Source: Bacteroidota bacterium (lineage in GTDB: Bacteria > Bacteroidota > Bacteroidia > Bacteroidales > UBA932). Taken from it: DNA of 48,460 bases. Positions within the stretch are counted from its first letter, which is position 1; each line of letters opens with the position of its first letter. The notes beneath the pieces were generated by a model that saw only the letters and a program-made list of their open reading frames with translations, did not search any database and had not been told where the DNA came from. Below, piece after piece: positions 25,518 through 34,559 of this stretch. The stretch covers positions 1 to 48,460 of the forward strand of contig JAKQLB010000278.1 in NCBI GenBank assembly GCA_029567375.1, written 5' to 3'. Both the position numbers and the translations under genes were made by a program.

Positions 25518-28500
25518 ATGTTCGTTTCTAATAAACTAGGCCGCATCTTTGCGGCCATGTGTGCATTGCTCCTATCAATGGGAACAATGTGGGCTCAGAA
25601 CATTACTGTCAAAGGTAGGGTTACCGACAGTAACGGAGAGCCGGTGGTTGGCGCGTACGTACTTGTAGAGGGTACACGTCAAGGAACATCTACCGATTTT
25701 GACGGTGCATATTCGCTTACAGCTCCCAGGAATGGCGCTCTTGTCTTTTCCTGCATGGGTTATAGGGATCTCACCGTTCCCGTAAACGGCAGAAGCACTA
25801 TTGATGTGGTTCTCCAGGAAGATGCAATGCTTCTTGAAGACGCCGTTGTAGTGGGTTTCGGTACGCAACGAAGGGAAAACTTGACAGGTGCGGTTTCAGC
25901 CGTGAATGTATCACAGGCTCTCGAAAGCCGTCCCATCGCTGACGTTGGCCGTGGTCTCCAGGGTATGACTCCCGGTTTGACCGTACGCGTGGGTTCTACC
26001 GAGGTTGGTTCAGATCCTTTGTTCCGCATCCGTGGTCACGTAGGTTCATACCTTGGTGGCTCGTCTCCTCTCATCCTTTTGGACAACGTGGAGATTCCTT
26101 CCATTAACCTCGTAAACCCTGATGACATCGAGTCCATTTCAGTATTGAAGGATGCCGCTTCTGCTTCCATCTATGGTGCAAAAGCTGCATTCGGTGTGAT
26201 CCTTATTACTTCAAAGAAGGGTGCGAAGACCGAGACCATTAAGGTAAACTATTCTGCTAACTTCTCCTTCCAGAGCCTTACTGATACTGACGGTATTGCC
26301 GATGTTGATGCTCTCCACTACACAGTAGAGGCAGCCGAGCGTCTCGGCACCTACACTCCCGTCGGCGCTTTCTGGCTCGTTGACCGTGCCGGTTATAACG
26401 CCGCAGTTGCTTGGAAAGAGAAATATGGCAGCACTCTTGATCCTTATGCTCCCATGGTATATGGTCGTGACTGGTATCTTGACGCTTCCAACCGCAAGAT
26501 CGGTGTTCGTACTTATGATCCATATGTTTATATGATCAATCAGGGTGCCCCCACACAGAGTCACAATCTATCTGTTCAGGGTAAGACAGGTAAGACTAAT
26601 TTCAACATCAGCCTCGGTTACCTCGGTCAGAGCGGTATGTTGAAACCGACTGAGTATGACGACTTCACCCGTTACAATGCAAATGTGAGACTCTCAACTC
26701 AGGTTAATGACTACATCAATGTGCATGCCGGTATGATGTATACCAATTCAAACAAGTCTTGGGCGTTCTCTACCAACTCTACTACGGCTGACCCCTGGTA
26801 CTACCTTTTCCGCTGGGGACCTACTTATCCTTTGGTTCCTACCGACGAGTTTGGCAACTCTCTCCGCAACCAGGTTTATGAAATGGGTGCTGCAAATGAG
26901 GCCAACATCAAAACCAACTATACCAGTGTGAATGTTGGTGCTACCGTAACTCCCCTTAAGAACTGGGATATCAAGTTTGACTACACTTATGCAGTAAATA
27001 ACTCTCAGGAGTTCAATCCCGGTATTACCTATTGGGCAGCTAACCTTTGGGCCGGTGGCCAAGCAGTAAAAGATGCTCAAGGCAATTTTGTTACTGTTAA
27101 GAACGAATGGGATCAGTACAACAATTTGGGTCCTTCAATTATTCAACAGACTCTCCCGGTACAGAGCTATACTTCAAGTTATGACTCTTACTATCAGGAT
27201 TCATACACTTCAATCAGACAGACCTGGAATATAACTACCGACTACTCGCTTAAACTTGCTAACCATAAGTTTGATTTCCTCCTCGGAATGCAGGCAGTGG
27301 ATTACAGAAGGACAGGTGTGTGGGGGAAGAAGATGACCCTTATGGACATTACCAATCCTCAGTTTGCCCTTGCAACCGGCACGCAGACTTCAGGCGGTAC
27401 CAACTCCTGGAACTCTACCCTCGGTTTCTTCGGCCGTGTAAACTACAACTACAAGGAGAAATATCTGGTTGAGGCGAATCTCCGTTATGACGGTTCTTCC
27501 AAATTCCCCACTCACTTGAAGTGGAGATGGTTCCCTTCATTCTCCGCCGGTTGGCGTCTGACTCAGGAGCCCTGGATGCAGGACATTACCCATGTTCTCT
27601 CCTCAATGAAACTTCGTGCGTCATGGGGTATGATTGGCGACCAGACCGTATCCAGCTCGCAGTATATCCCTCTGATAAGCGCTCAAACCACATATTGGAT
27701 GCACAGTGGCGTAAGGGACAACGCTTATGCTACTCCCGCTATTGTAGCATCAGACATTACCTGGCAGGATATTGTTACTCTCGACCTTGGTCTTGAGTTC
27801 TCACTCTTCAATCAGGTTGACTTTGTGCTTGGCTGGTACCAGAGAGATACCAAGAATATGATTGTGGGAATGGAGGGTCTCGGTTATAACCTCGGTTCTC
27901 CTCCACCCAACGGCAACTATGGTTCTCTTCGTACAAGAGGTTGGGAGGCATCGGTAAATTACCGTAAGATATTTGACAATGGCTTCAGCTTATCGGCTTC
28001 CGCATCTATCTCAGATGCTAAAACCATTATCACTGAGTACGGTTCAGCACTTAGCATAGGTGGTTGGTACAACGGCAAGACCTACGGTGAAATCTGGGGT
28101 TACCGTGTTGACGATCTCTACACTTGGGACGATTTCGGTTTACAACCCGGTCAGTGGGCTCAGCTTGAGCAACTCATTGCCACAGATAAGTACGGTAGGT
28201 ACTACCAAAATGTTAAAGGTTATGCCTCACAGGGTAAGATTACTTCGGGAAGTGCTATTTCAGGCCCCGGCGACGTAAGATTTAAAGACCTCAACGGTGA
28301 CGGTATCATTGACAACGGTTCACAGCTTCTCACTATAAAAGATGAAAATGGCAATGATGTTCCCGGGTACGGTGACCTCGATGTTATCGGAAACACCACT
28401 CCTCGTTACGAGTACAGTTTCCGTGTAGATCTCGGCTGGAAAGGATTTGACTTCTCGATGTTCTGGCAGGGTATTGGCCAGCGCGATCTGTGGGGTGGTT

Positions 28501-28964
28501 CAGCTCTTACAATACCTGGTTTCAACTCTTCCGACGGTGCTATGGCGCAAGCTATTGCAGGCAACTTCTGGTACGAGACCCTCGATGCCAGCGGCAAAGT
28601 GATAGATGCAAGATATGATGCTTTCTATCCTCGTGCCCATAACCTTTATTCAAGTGGAACAGGTTTCAATATGCAAGTTTGTGACAGGTATCTCCTCAAT
28701 ATGGCATACCTCAGACTTAAGAACGTAACCCTCGGTTACACCATTCCGGAGAAGATTACCAAAAAAGCTTTCATCGATAAACTCCGCGTTTATATTTCGC
28801 TCGAGAACTTCCTCACCTTTGACAATCTCAGAGGTCTTCCGATCGACGTTGAAGAGATTCCGGGTTACTCAATCCTCAACTCATCCAACTACAACTCAAG
28901 TCGTACGGGTGTTGGTGCTCCTGCATTTAAGAGTGCTTCATTTGGTGTTCAGTTAACATTCTAA
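25518..28964 (+). CDS. SusC/RagA-family TonB-linked outer-membrane transporter
   Basis: This is a 1148-residue SusC-type importer. A signal peptide ends near MWAQ (residue 27). The CarboxypepD_reg-like domain spans about 29-105 (VKGRVTDSNGEPVVGAYVLV), followed by the TonB box region LEDAVVVGFGTQ, the plug (about 115-235, with LQGMTPGLTVRVG and SVLKDAASASIYGAKAAFGV, the SusC signature) and a beta-barrel ending VQLTF. It works as a pedal-bin complex with the SusD partner 15 bases downstream. No glycoside hydrolase, sigma/anti-sigma pair or hybrid sensor lies nearby, while four peptidase genes lie upstream, so a RagAB-like oligopeptide importer is as likely as a glycan importer. The ligand is not determined by sequence. 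Confidence 0.95.
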   Translation: MFVSNKLGRIFAAMCALLLSMGTMWAQNITVKGRVTDSNGEPVVGAYVLVEGTRQGTSTDFDGAYSLTAPRNGALVFSCMGYRDLTVPVNGRSTIDVVLQEDAMLLEDAVVVGFGTQRRENLTGAVSAVNVSQALESRPIADVGRGLQGMTPGLTVRVGSTEVGSDPLFRIRGHVGSYLGGSSPLILLDNVEIPSINLVNPDDIESISVLKDAASASIYGAKAAFGVILITSKKGAKTETIKVNYSANFSFQSLTDTDGIADVDALHYTVEAAERLGTYTPVGAFWLVDRAGYNAAVAWKEKYGSTLDPYAPMVYGRDWYLDASNRKIGVRTYDPYVYMINQGAPTQSHNLSVQGKTGKTNFNISLGYLGQSGMLKPTEYDDFTRYNANVRLSTQVNDYINVHAGMMYTNSNKSWAFSTNSTTADPWYYLFRWGPTYPLVPTDEFGNSLRNQVYEMGAANEANIKTNYTSVNVGATVTPLKNWDIKFDYTYAVNNSQEFNPGITYWAANLWAGGQAVKDAQGNFVTVKNEWDQYNNLGPSIIQQTLPVQSYTSSYDSYYQDSYTSIRQTWNITTDYSLKLANHKFDFLLGMQAVDYRRTGVWGKKMTLMDITNPQFALATGTQTSGGTNSWNSTLGFFGRVNYNYKEKYLVEANLRYDGSSKFPTHLKWRWFPSFSAGWRLTQEPWMQDITHVLSSMKLRASWGMIGDQTVSSSQYIPLISAQTTYWMHSGVRDNAYATPAIVASDITWQDIVTLDLGLEFSLFNQVDFVLGWYQRDTKNMIVGMEGLGYNLGSPPPNGNYGSLRTRGWEASVNYRKIFDNGFSLSASASISDAKTIITEYGSALSIGGWYNGKTYGEIWGYRVDDLYTWDDFGLQPGQWAQLEQLIATDKYGRYYQNVKGYASQGKITSGSAISGPGDVRFKDLNGDGIIDNGSQLLTIKDENGNDVPGYGDLDVIGNTTPRYEYSFRVDLGWKGFDFSMFWQGIGQRDLWGGSALTIPGFNSSDGAMAQAIAGNFWYETLDASGKVIDARYDAFYPRAHNLYSSGTGFNMQVCDRYLLNMAYLRLKNVTLGYTIPEKITKKAFIDKLRVYISLENFLTFDNLRGLPIDVEEIPGYSILNSSNYNSSRTGVGAPAFKSASFGVQLTF

Positions 28965-28979
28965 TTATCGCTTAAGACA

Positions 28980-31049
28980 ATGAAAAAGATACTATATTTT
29001 TTGATGGCTCTCGTTCTGCTTGTTCCGACAAGCTGTAGCGATTTCCTTGAGCGTAGCTCTTTGGTGGATTTGGATGACAATACCTACTGGAATTCAGAAG
29101 GTAATGTCCGCCTATTTGTCAACGGAGCATACGCCTACTATTTCAGCGGCTATTCTGACAACTGGGGTTCGGTATATGCTCCTGAGGTGTACGCCACACC
29201 TTATAATGACGATCGCACCCTTACCGGAACGCAGCCCGATATTCTGCTCTCAGTTCCTAAGGACAACTGGTATCGCAATGAGTCAACTGCCTATCGAGGC
29301 ACCTGGCTCTCACGTCGTGCATCAGCTCCCTGGAATTTTGCTTATATACGTAAGTGGAATCTGCTCATGGAGCGTCTCGACACGATGAAAGAGAACGGTT
29401 ATCTGACTGATGAGGCTTACAACCATTGGATGGGTGTAGCCCGATTCCTCCGCGGATGGGATTATAGCCGTTTTGTACAATCTTTCGGTGATGTTCCTTA
29501 CTATGACAAGCAGGTTGAGTCAGCTGATATTGACGCTCAGTTCAAGGATCGTGATCCTCGTACCTATGTAATGGATCAGGTAAAGGCTGACTTTGACTAT
29601 GCCATAGCAAACGTACGTGCCGACGACGGTATCGACTATATCAACAAATATGTTGTTTCGACTGTTGCAGCACGTTGTATGCTGTTCGAAGGTTCATGGC
29701 TTACCTATCATAAGAATGATGAGGCCCTAAAGACCTGTTCTGATATTGACGGTCACGCCAAGACATTCCTCCAGGCAGCCGTGGACTATGCAGCCGTTAC
29801 CATCAATTCAGGTAAGTATGGCTTTAATAAAGACTTCCGTACACTGTTTGGAAACCTCTTTACTACCCTTACCGGTACGGCAAATGAGGTTATTCTTTAC
29901 CGTACTTATAACAAGTCCGTTAACAATAGTGCACAACACTGTTATGCTTCATACTCAGGTGGAAACAATGCAAGAGAATCTCAGCGCACTTCAGGTAACT
30001 TTGCTACTCTGAAGGCATGGATTTGTCAGGACGGTCGTCCTTACAACTCTTCAACCGTTGAGAATGTAGAGAGCTTCCGTATGCAGGATATGGTTGTTAC
30101 CCGTGACCCTCGTTTTGAGGCTTCATTCCTTGACGAAACATGGACAACACCTACAGGTCTCTATGTTCAGAAGTTCATCGACCGTGAAGGTTGTGACTAT
30201 TTCTGGAATGGTAAAACTTCTCCTGCATATTACAACTCCTGCACTAACGAAAATGGTTTCCCCTGCATCCGTTATGCCGAGACCGTTCTCAACTGGCTTG
30301 AGGCCAAAGCTATCCTCGCTGATTTCTTTGGTGGTCCGGCCGTTACTCAGGCTGACCTCGACAAGTCTATCAATGCAATTCGTACCCGTCCTCTCGATCA
30401 GGTTGCAATTGATAAAGGCGTTAAGAAGACAGCTCCCCTTACTCTTGCAATGGTTAGCTCGATGAACGACCCTGAGAGAACTTCTAATATTCAGAAGACC
30501 ACCCTCGGCTACAATACACGCGGTTTTTGTTCTCCTCTAATGTGGGAGATCCGTCGTGAGCGTCGTATGGAGTTTTTTATGGAGAGTGTTCGTACCCTCG
30601 ATATCCGTCGCTGGGGATGGCTTGAGCTGATGCTTTCCACCAACAACCCCGATATCGGAGTAGGCGGCTGGGTTGAACTAGACCTTGCACGTAACAAGCC
30701 TGCAGACAATCCTTCACAGATTACCAACTTGAAGAAGACTAAAAACGGAGTTGGTTATAACCTTCTCACAGCTTCCAATAAAGGCGTGGTTTCTGTAAGG
30801 CACATAGAGAAGGTAAATGCTGACGGTTCAATCGTTCTTGGTCCGAGAGTTTTCTTTGACGGCTCTAATTATAGTGAGATGCGCGGCTTCCTTGTTCCTC
30901 AGAACTTTAAGGATTTTGATCCACGCAACGTGGATGTGCGCAACTACCTCGAGCCTATTTGTACTGATGTTATCAACCAGTACAAAGAGAAATCGATGGC
31001 TACCGGTAACAACTACACAATCTACCAGAATCCCGGCTGGGAAGAGTAG
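28980..31049 (+). CDS. SusD/RagB-family surface lipoprotein
   Basis: This 689-residue partner of the SusC transporter begins MKKILYFLMALVLLVPTSCSDFLERS, with lipobox PTSC and the usual CSDFLE start of SusD proteins, so it is lipid-anchored on the outer membrane and closes over the SusC barrel. The fold is TPR-rich at the N-terminus (NHWMGVARFLRGWDYSRFVQSFGDVPYY, here in parts) with the C-terminal SusD segment (IRRERRMEFFMESVRTLDIRRWGW, in parts). It is longer than SusD itself (about 550), suggesting extra ligand-binding loops. A strong terminator follows 24 bases after the stop, so SusC and SusD form a two-gene unit. Confidence 0.95.
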   Translation: MKKILYFLMALVLLVPTSCSDFLERSSLVDLDDNTYWNSEGNVRLFVNGAYAYYFSGYSDNWGSVYAPEVYATPYNDDRTLTGTQPDILLSVPKDNWYRNESTAYRGTWLSRRASAPWNFAYIRKWNLLMERLDTMKENGYLTDEAYNHWMGVARFLRGWDYSRFVQSFGDVPYYDKQVESADIDAQFKDRDPRTYVMDQVKADFDYAIANVRADDGIDYINKYVVSTVAARCMLFEGSWLTYHKNDEALKTCSDIDGHAKTFLQAAVDYAAVTINSGKYGFNKDFRTLFGNLFTTLTGTANEVILYRTYNKSVNNSAQHCYASYSGGNNARESQRTSGNFATLKAWICQDGRPYNSSTVENVESFRMQDMVVTRDPRFEASFLDETWTTPTGLYVQKFIDREGCDYFWNGKTSPAYYNSCTNENGFPCIRYAETVLNWLEAKAILADFFGGPAVTQADLDKSINAIRTRPLDQVAIDKGVKKTAPLTLAMVSSMNDPERTSNIQKTTLGYNTRGFCSPLMWEIRRERRMEFFMESVRTLDIRRWGWLELMLSTNNPDIGVGGWVELDLARNKPADNPSQITNLKKTKNGVGYNLLTASNKGVVSVRHIEKVNADGSIVLGPRVFFDGSNYSEMRGFLVPQNFKDFDPRNVDVRNYLEPICTDVINQYKEKSMATGNNYTIYQNPGWEE

Positions 31050-31072
31050 ATATGTTGCCTGACGGCAATTTT

Positions 31073-31110
31073 AAAAAACTCCGAAAGACTAAAAACTTTC
31101 GGAGTTTTTT
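31073..31110 (+). terminator. Strong terminator after susD
   Basis: AAAAAACTCCGAAAG (31073-31087) pairs perfectly with CTTTCGGAGTTTTTT (31096-31110) around an 8-base loop. Its symmetry lets it also serve the convergent lpxK side. Confidence 0.92.
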
Positions 31111-31129
31111 AATGCTCAAAACTAAACCC

Positions 31130-31192
31130 GCACCCTGTAACTCGTATCCCGCACCACTACCGACTACCCACTACCGACTACCCACTCAAAAC
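31130..31192. repeat. Heptad repeat array B (composite)
   Basis: Four GYAMCNC units (GCACCCT, GTAACTC, GTATCCC, GCACCAC; 31130-31157) run into ACTACNN units (CCACTAC, CGACTAC, CCACTAC, CGACTAC; 31154-31181) and end in CCCACTCAAAAC. The 16-mer at 31177-31192 recurs exactly at 37752-37767 and, inverted, at 37495-37510. The array lies between convergent susD and lpxK. Confidence 0.85.
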
Positions 31193-31201
31193 TTGCATCC
31201 C

Positions 31202-32269
31202 CTAAAACAAAGTACCATAGAAGGAGTTACCGGAGGATATGGATTCGGCGATAAAGTTGCGGAAGCTGTAACTCTCTTCAATGGTGAGGAATTCAGTCTC
31301 GATAGGAATGTAGAAGAGACGCTTTTTGAGTTCGGGAGTGAGATGTCTGTTGGAGACTAGTCTTTGGGCGTCCTTTTCTGTGGTTAATAATAGAGATTGA
31401 GGATTGCGTCTTGCAAAATATTCGATATCACGGATATTGCCGCGCGTAAATTCGTGATGATCTCTGTAGGAAATGTGGGTAATTTGCTCATAGATATCCG
31501 AGAGGTGCATCATCAATGGTTTTACGTTGGCTATGCCGGTAAATAGTCCTACCTCTTTTGAGTAAATGTATCTCTTGTCGCCCAATTCTGCGAATATCGG
31601 CTCTATAGGGCAGTATTTTATTCTGGCGAAGAAACAGGGGCAGTCATCATTGATGCGGTTGGCCTTTTTGATGGTCTCACGCTCCCATTCATCAAGGTGT
31701 TCGGGGCTTTTTGTGATTACTATGGCATCTGCCCTCTCTATCTGCTCCGGAAGATCCCTCAGGCGACCGATAGGAAGGAGATTGTCTCTAAACAGAGGCC
31801 TATTGTAATCTATTAGGAGTATATTCTTCAAGGGAAGCACTTTTCTGTGCTGGTATGCATCGTCCAACACTATAACTTCCGGACGTATTTCCTGAGGAAG
31901 TGCAAGCAATTGTGTGATGCCTCTTGTGCGGTTGGCATCCACAGCTACTAAAACATCTTTATGCTTTTTTCTTATCTGTAGTGGCTCGTCCCCGACTTCA
32001 CGTGAAGTGGAATCGGTGTCTACTATTCTGAAGCCTCTGGTTTTGCGTTTGTAGCCGCGTGAAAGGACCGCCACCTTATGTTGGGGTTTGAGCAGTCGCA
32101 CTACCAACTCAGTAGTTGGAGTTTTGCCTGTGCCACCGGCGGTAATGTTGCCTATGGAAATGACAGGCACATCAAATTGCTTAGACTTAAATATTCCCTT
32201 GTCATATAGACGATTCCTCAACTTTAACGTCAGATAATAGGGAAATAGTATAACCTTACTTCTTATCAT
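31202..32269 (-). CDS. lpxK: Tetraacyldisaccharide 4'-kinase (lipid A)
   Basis: This encodes 355 residues. LpxK phosphorylates the 4' position of the lipid A disaccharide on the inner face of the cytoplasmic membrane. The Walker A motif ITAGGTGKTP (residues 45-50 GGTGKT) follows the conserved VPVISIGN. Further family blocks are VAVLSRGYKRKT, GDEPLQIRKK and the DD motif VIVLDDAYQHR. An N-terminal amphipathic or membrane-associating stretch (ILFPYYLTLKLRNRLYD) fits its membrane site. The stop lies 10 bases from heptad array B. Array C fills the space in front of its start, where no clear promoter box is seen. Confidence 0.95.
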   Translation of the reverse strand: MIRSKVILFPYYLTLKLRNRLYDKGIFKSKQFDVPVISIGNITAGGTGKTPTTELVVRLLKPQHKVAVLSRGYKRKTRGFRIVDTDSTSREVGDEPLQIRKKHKDVLVAVDANRTRGITQLLALPQEIRPEVIVLDDAYQHRKVLPLKNILLIDYNRPLFRDNLLPIGRLRDLPEQIERADAIVITKSPEHLDEWERETIKKANRINDDCPCFFARIKYCPIEPIFAELGDKRYIYSKEVGLFTGIANVKPLMMHLSDIYEQITHISYRDHHEFTRGNIRDIEYFARRNPQSLLLTTEKDAQRLVSNRHLTPELKKRLFYIPIETEFLTIEESYSFRNFIAESISSGNSFYGTLF

Positions 32270-32289
32270 TTCTAATACTCTAAACTATC

Positions 32290-32454
32290 GTTGGCTGTCG
32301 GCCATTAGCTGTTGGCTGTTGGCTTTTTATTTATTTTACACTCTTAACTTCCAATTTCCAATTGCTCTTAACTTTCCAAATCAAATATCCTTACTCCATA
32401 TTCTCCCAATTCCCACTTTCCACTACCTACTACACACTACATACTACATACTTA
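32290..32454. repeat. Heptad repeat array C (several unit types)
   Basis: The gap between dus and lpxK is almost wholly built of 7-bp units. At 32290-32324: GTTGGCT, GTCGGCC, ATTAGCT, GTTGGCT, GTTGGCT. In the middle: tandem TCCAATT-type units. At 32420-32454: CCACTAC, CTACTAC, ACACTAC, ATACTAC, ATACTTA, then AAAC. The last part is the same family, orientation and end sequence as arrays B and D. Confidence 0.8.
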
Positions 32455-32463
32455 AAACTATTT

Positions 32464-33438
32464 CTACTGCCAGTTTTCTTTGATGAAATCGAGAATGGAA
32501 ATTATTTCGGCCGGATCATTTGTGGTCACAAGTTTCAATCGGGTCTCTTTGAAATTATCCAGCCCCTTGAAGTAGTAGCTTAGATGTCGTCGCATCTCAA
32601 GGATGCCAACCCTGTCACCTTTTACTTCGATGGATTTTGCAAGGTGTCTTTTTGCAAGTTCTACTTTCTCGGCAACGCTCATTGGTGGAAGTTTTTCACC
32701 GGTGTTGAGAAAGTGACGAATCTCCTTGAATATCCAGGGGTGGCCAAAACTCGCCCTTCCTATCATTATACCATCCACCCCATACTGATCAAAGGCCTGT
32801 GCCGCCTCTTCCGGAGTGGTAATGTCTCCGTTGCCTATAATTGGAATGTGCATTCTGCAATTGCGCTTCACTTCACCGATGAGAGTCCAGTCTGCCACTC
32901 CCTTGAAGAGTTGATTGCGGGTGCGTCCGTGTATTGTGAGTGCGGCTATACCCACATCCTGTAGCCGCTCGGCAAGCTCTACAATGATTTTGGATTCCTC
33001 GTCCCAGCCGAGGCGCGTCTTAACCGTCACAGGGATCTTAACAGCTTCCACTACCCTGCGGGTAATCTCTACGAGTTTATCGGGCTCGCGCATCATACCG
33101 CTGCCCGCACCGCGTTTGGCAATTTTATTGACAGGACAGCCGAAATTGAGATCGATGACTTCCGGTTGTGCCTCTTCCGCCATTATTGCCGCCTCCACCA
33201 TTGATTCGGGGATATGACCATAAATTTGTATGCCTATCGGTCGCTCATACTCATATAGGACAAGCTTGACAAGTGCCTTGCGTGCATCTCGTATCAATCC
33301 GTCAGATGGAACAAACTCCGTAAAGACCATATCTGCGCCATATTCTTTGCAGATGCAACGGAAGGAGGCGTCGGTGACATCCTCCATCGGCGCCAACAAT
33401 AGTGGCTTCTCTCCTAGATCAAGAGTGGAAATCTTCAT
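32464..33438 (-). CDS. dusB: tRNA-dihydrouridine synthase (DusB type)
   Basis: This is a 324-residue FMN-dependent TIM-barrel enzyme that reduces uridines in tRNA D-loops. Diagnostic features: LLLAPMEDVTDASFR at the N-terminus, the catalytic Cys in DLNFGCPVNKIAKRGAGSG, the FMN-phosphate region PIIGNGDI and GIMIGRASFGHPWIFKE, and the C-terminal helical tRNA-binding domain with RRHLSYYFKGL. The choice of DusB over DusA or DusC rests on overall resemblance to bacterial nifR3-like proteins. A TATTTTTG box at 33465-33472 (minus) is its likely promoter. It diverges from pfkA. Confidence 0.93.
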   Translation of the reverse strand: MKISTLDLGEKPLLLAPMEDVTDASFRCICKEYGADMVFTEFVPSDGLIRDARKALVKLVLYEYERPIGIQIYGHIPESMVEAAIMAEEAQPEVIDLNFGCPVNKIAKRGAGSGMMREPDKLVEITRRVVEAVKIPVTVKTRLGWDEESKIIVELAERLQDVGIAALTIHGRTRNQLFKGVADWTLIGEVKRNCRMHIPIIGNGDITTPEEAAQAFDQYGVDGIMIGRASFGHPWIFKEIRHFLNTGEKLPPMSVAEKVELAKRHLAKSIEVKGDRVGILEMRRHLSYYFKGLDNFKETRLKLVTTNDPAEIISILDFIKENWQ

Positions 33439-33464
33439 TAGACTCTATTGGTGAAAATCCAACG

Positions 33465-33472
33465 CAAAAATA
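33465..33472 (-). promoter_or_regulatory. Likely -7 box of dusB
   Basis: The minus strand reads TATTTTTG 26 bases before the ATG. The -33 box is not clear. It lies back to back with the pfkA box. Confidence 0.45.
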
Positions 33473-33493
33473 GATATTATAGAGTAAAAACAC

Positions 33494-33501
33494 TACTTTT
33501 G
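33494..33501 (+). promoter_or_regulatory. Likely -7 box of pfkA, deciding its start codon
   Basis: TACTTTTG fits TAnnTTTG and puts transcription start near 33508. Upstream in-frame ATG 33448 would lie before the transcript, so ATG 33520 is the start. No clear -33. Confidence 0.55.
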
Positions 33502-33519
33502 CCCAAAATATATTTTAAA

Positions 33520-34503
33520 ATGGAAAGTCGAATCAGAAGAATAGGTGTGCTCACCTCCGGAGGTGATGCCCCAGGCATGAATGCCGCCATCAGGGCGGTT
33601 GTACGCTCGGCAATATTCTACCATTGCGAAGTGGTGGGTATCCGTAAAGGTTATACCGGCCTTGTTGAAAGGCAGTTTATGGGGATGCAGTCTCACTCCG
33701 TTTCCAAGATTATCTCACAAGGAGGCACTATCCTCAAATCTTCCCGTTGTCCGGAGTTCAATGATCCTCATGTGCGTAAAGTTGCGGTGGAGAATATGCG
33801 CGAAGCGGGTATAGACGCACTGGTAGTTATAGGCGGTGACGGTTCCTTCAGAGGTGCCAATGACCTTGTCAAAGAGTTTGATTTCCCTGTTGTGGGGGTT
33901 CCCGGTACTATTGACAATGATATATATGGTACCGATTACACTATCGGTTTTGATACGGCCATCAATACTGCGCTCGAAGCTGTCGACAAATTACGAGATA
34001 CTGCAGATTCACACAATATGGTCTTTTTTGTGGAGGTGATGGGCCGTGATGCGGGTTTCATTGCTCTGCATACTGCCATCGGTACAGGTGCTGAGGCGGT
34101 GCTTGTACCCGAATATCCTACCAATATTAAAAAACTTTGCGACTATTTGCTCAACGAGCGTCGTAAAAACAAGACTTCGGGAATAGTAATCGTGGCTGAA
34201 GGAGATGAGGCGGGCGGAGCAATGGAGATTGCCGCCCAGGTCAAGAGACGCCTGCCGGACTATGAGACAAGAGTCACTACGCTCGGCCATATCCAGAGAG
34301 GTGGTTCTCCGAGCTGTGCTGACAGGGTGCGTGCCAGCATCCTGGGCCATGGTGCTGTTAAAGCTCTGCTTGATGGTCGAAAAGGAGTGATGGTTGGGCT
34401 TATCAATGATAAGATTGAGTATACTGCCTTTGATTTAGCTTGTTCGCGCCACAACGAGATCAATAAATATTGGTACGATATTGCCCGTATTTTGTCTATT
34501 TAA
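33520..34503 (+). CDS. pfkA: ATP-dependent 6-phosphofructokinase
   Basis: This encodes 327 residues. PFK phosphorylates fructose 6-phosphate, the committing step of glycolysis. Motifs: nucleotide loop VLTSGGDAPGMNAAIRA, GGDGSF with Gly where pyrophosphate-dependent enzymes carry Asp, PGTIDNDIYGTD with Gly instead of the Lys of PPi-type enzymes, catalytic Asp in that loop, and EVMGRDAGFIALH for substrate binding. These residues favour ATP as donor. The start at MESRIRRIGV matches family starts and the promoter position. Its 3' end contains the rplM promoter, so it may be transcribed independently of the ribosomal genes. Confidence 0.95.
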   Translation: MESRIRRIGVLTSGGDAPGMNAAIRAVVRSAIFYHCEVVGIRKGYTGLVERQFMGMQSHSVSKIISQGGTILKSSRCPEFNDPHVRKVAVENMREAGIDALVVIGGDGSFRGANDLVKEFDFPVVGVPGTIDNDIYGTDYTIGFDTAINTALEAVDKLRDTADSHNMVFFVEVMGRDAGFIALHTAIGTGAEAVLVPEYPTNIKKLCDYLLNERRKNKTSGIVIVAEGDEAGGAMEIAAQVKRRLPDYETRVTTLGHIQRGGSPSCADRVRASILGHGAVKALLDGRKGVMVGLINDKIEYTAFDLACSRHNEINKYWYDIARILSI

Positions 34504-34521
34504 TAAATTTGTTTAACTTTG
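34491..34521 (+). promoter_or_regulatory. Promoter of the rplM-rpsI unit, overlapping the end of pfkA
   Basis: TTTG (34491-34494), a 19-base spacer and TAACTTTG (34514-34521) form one of the best promoter matches in the window. The -33 box lies in the last codons of pfkA. Confidence 0.82.
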
Positions 34522-34559
34522 CAGCCCAAAAATTTTATATTAACTTAAATACCAACACA

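Noticed and set aside
25518-31049. Polysaccharide utilisation locus
   Set aside because: SusC and SusD are present but no glycoside hydrolase, lyase, SusE/F-like gene or PUL regulator is nearby.
33448-33519. Longer N-terminus for PfkA
   Set aside because: The extension overlaps the predicted promoter and does not resemble PFK starts; ATG 33520 gives the family N-terminus.
34470-34559. Longer N-terminus for ribosomal protein L13
   Set aside because: It covers the end of pfkA and the rplM promoter; GTG 34560 gives the usual L13 start.
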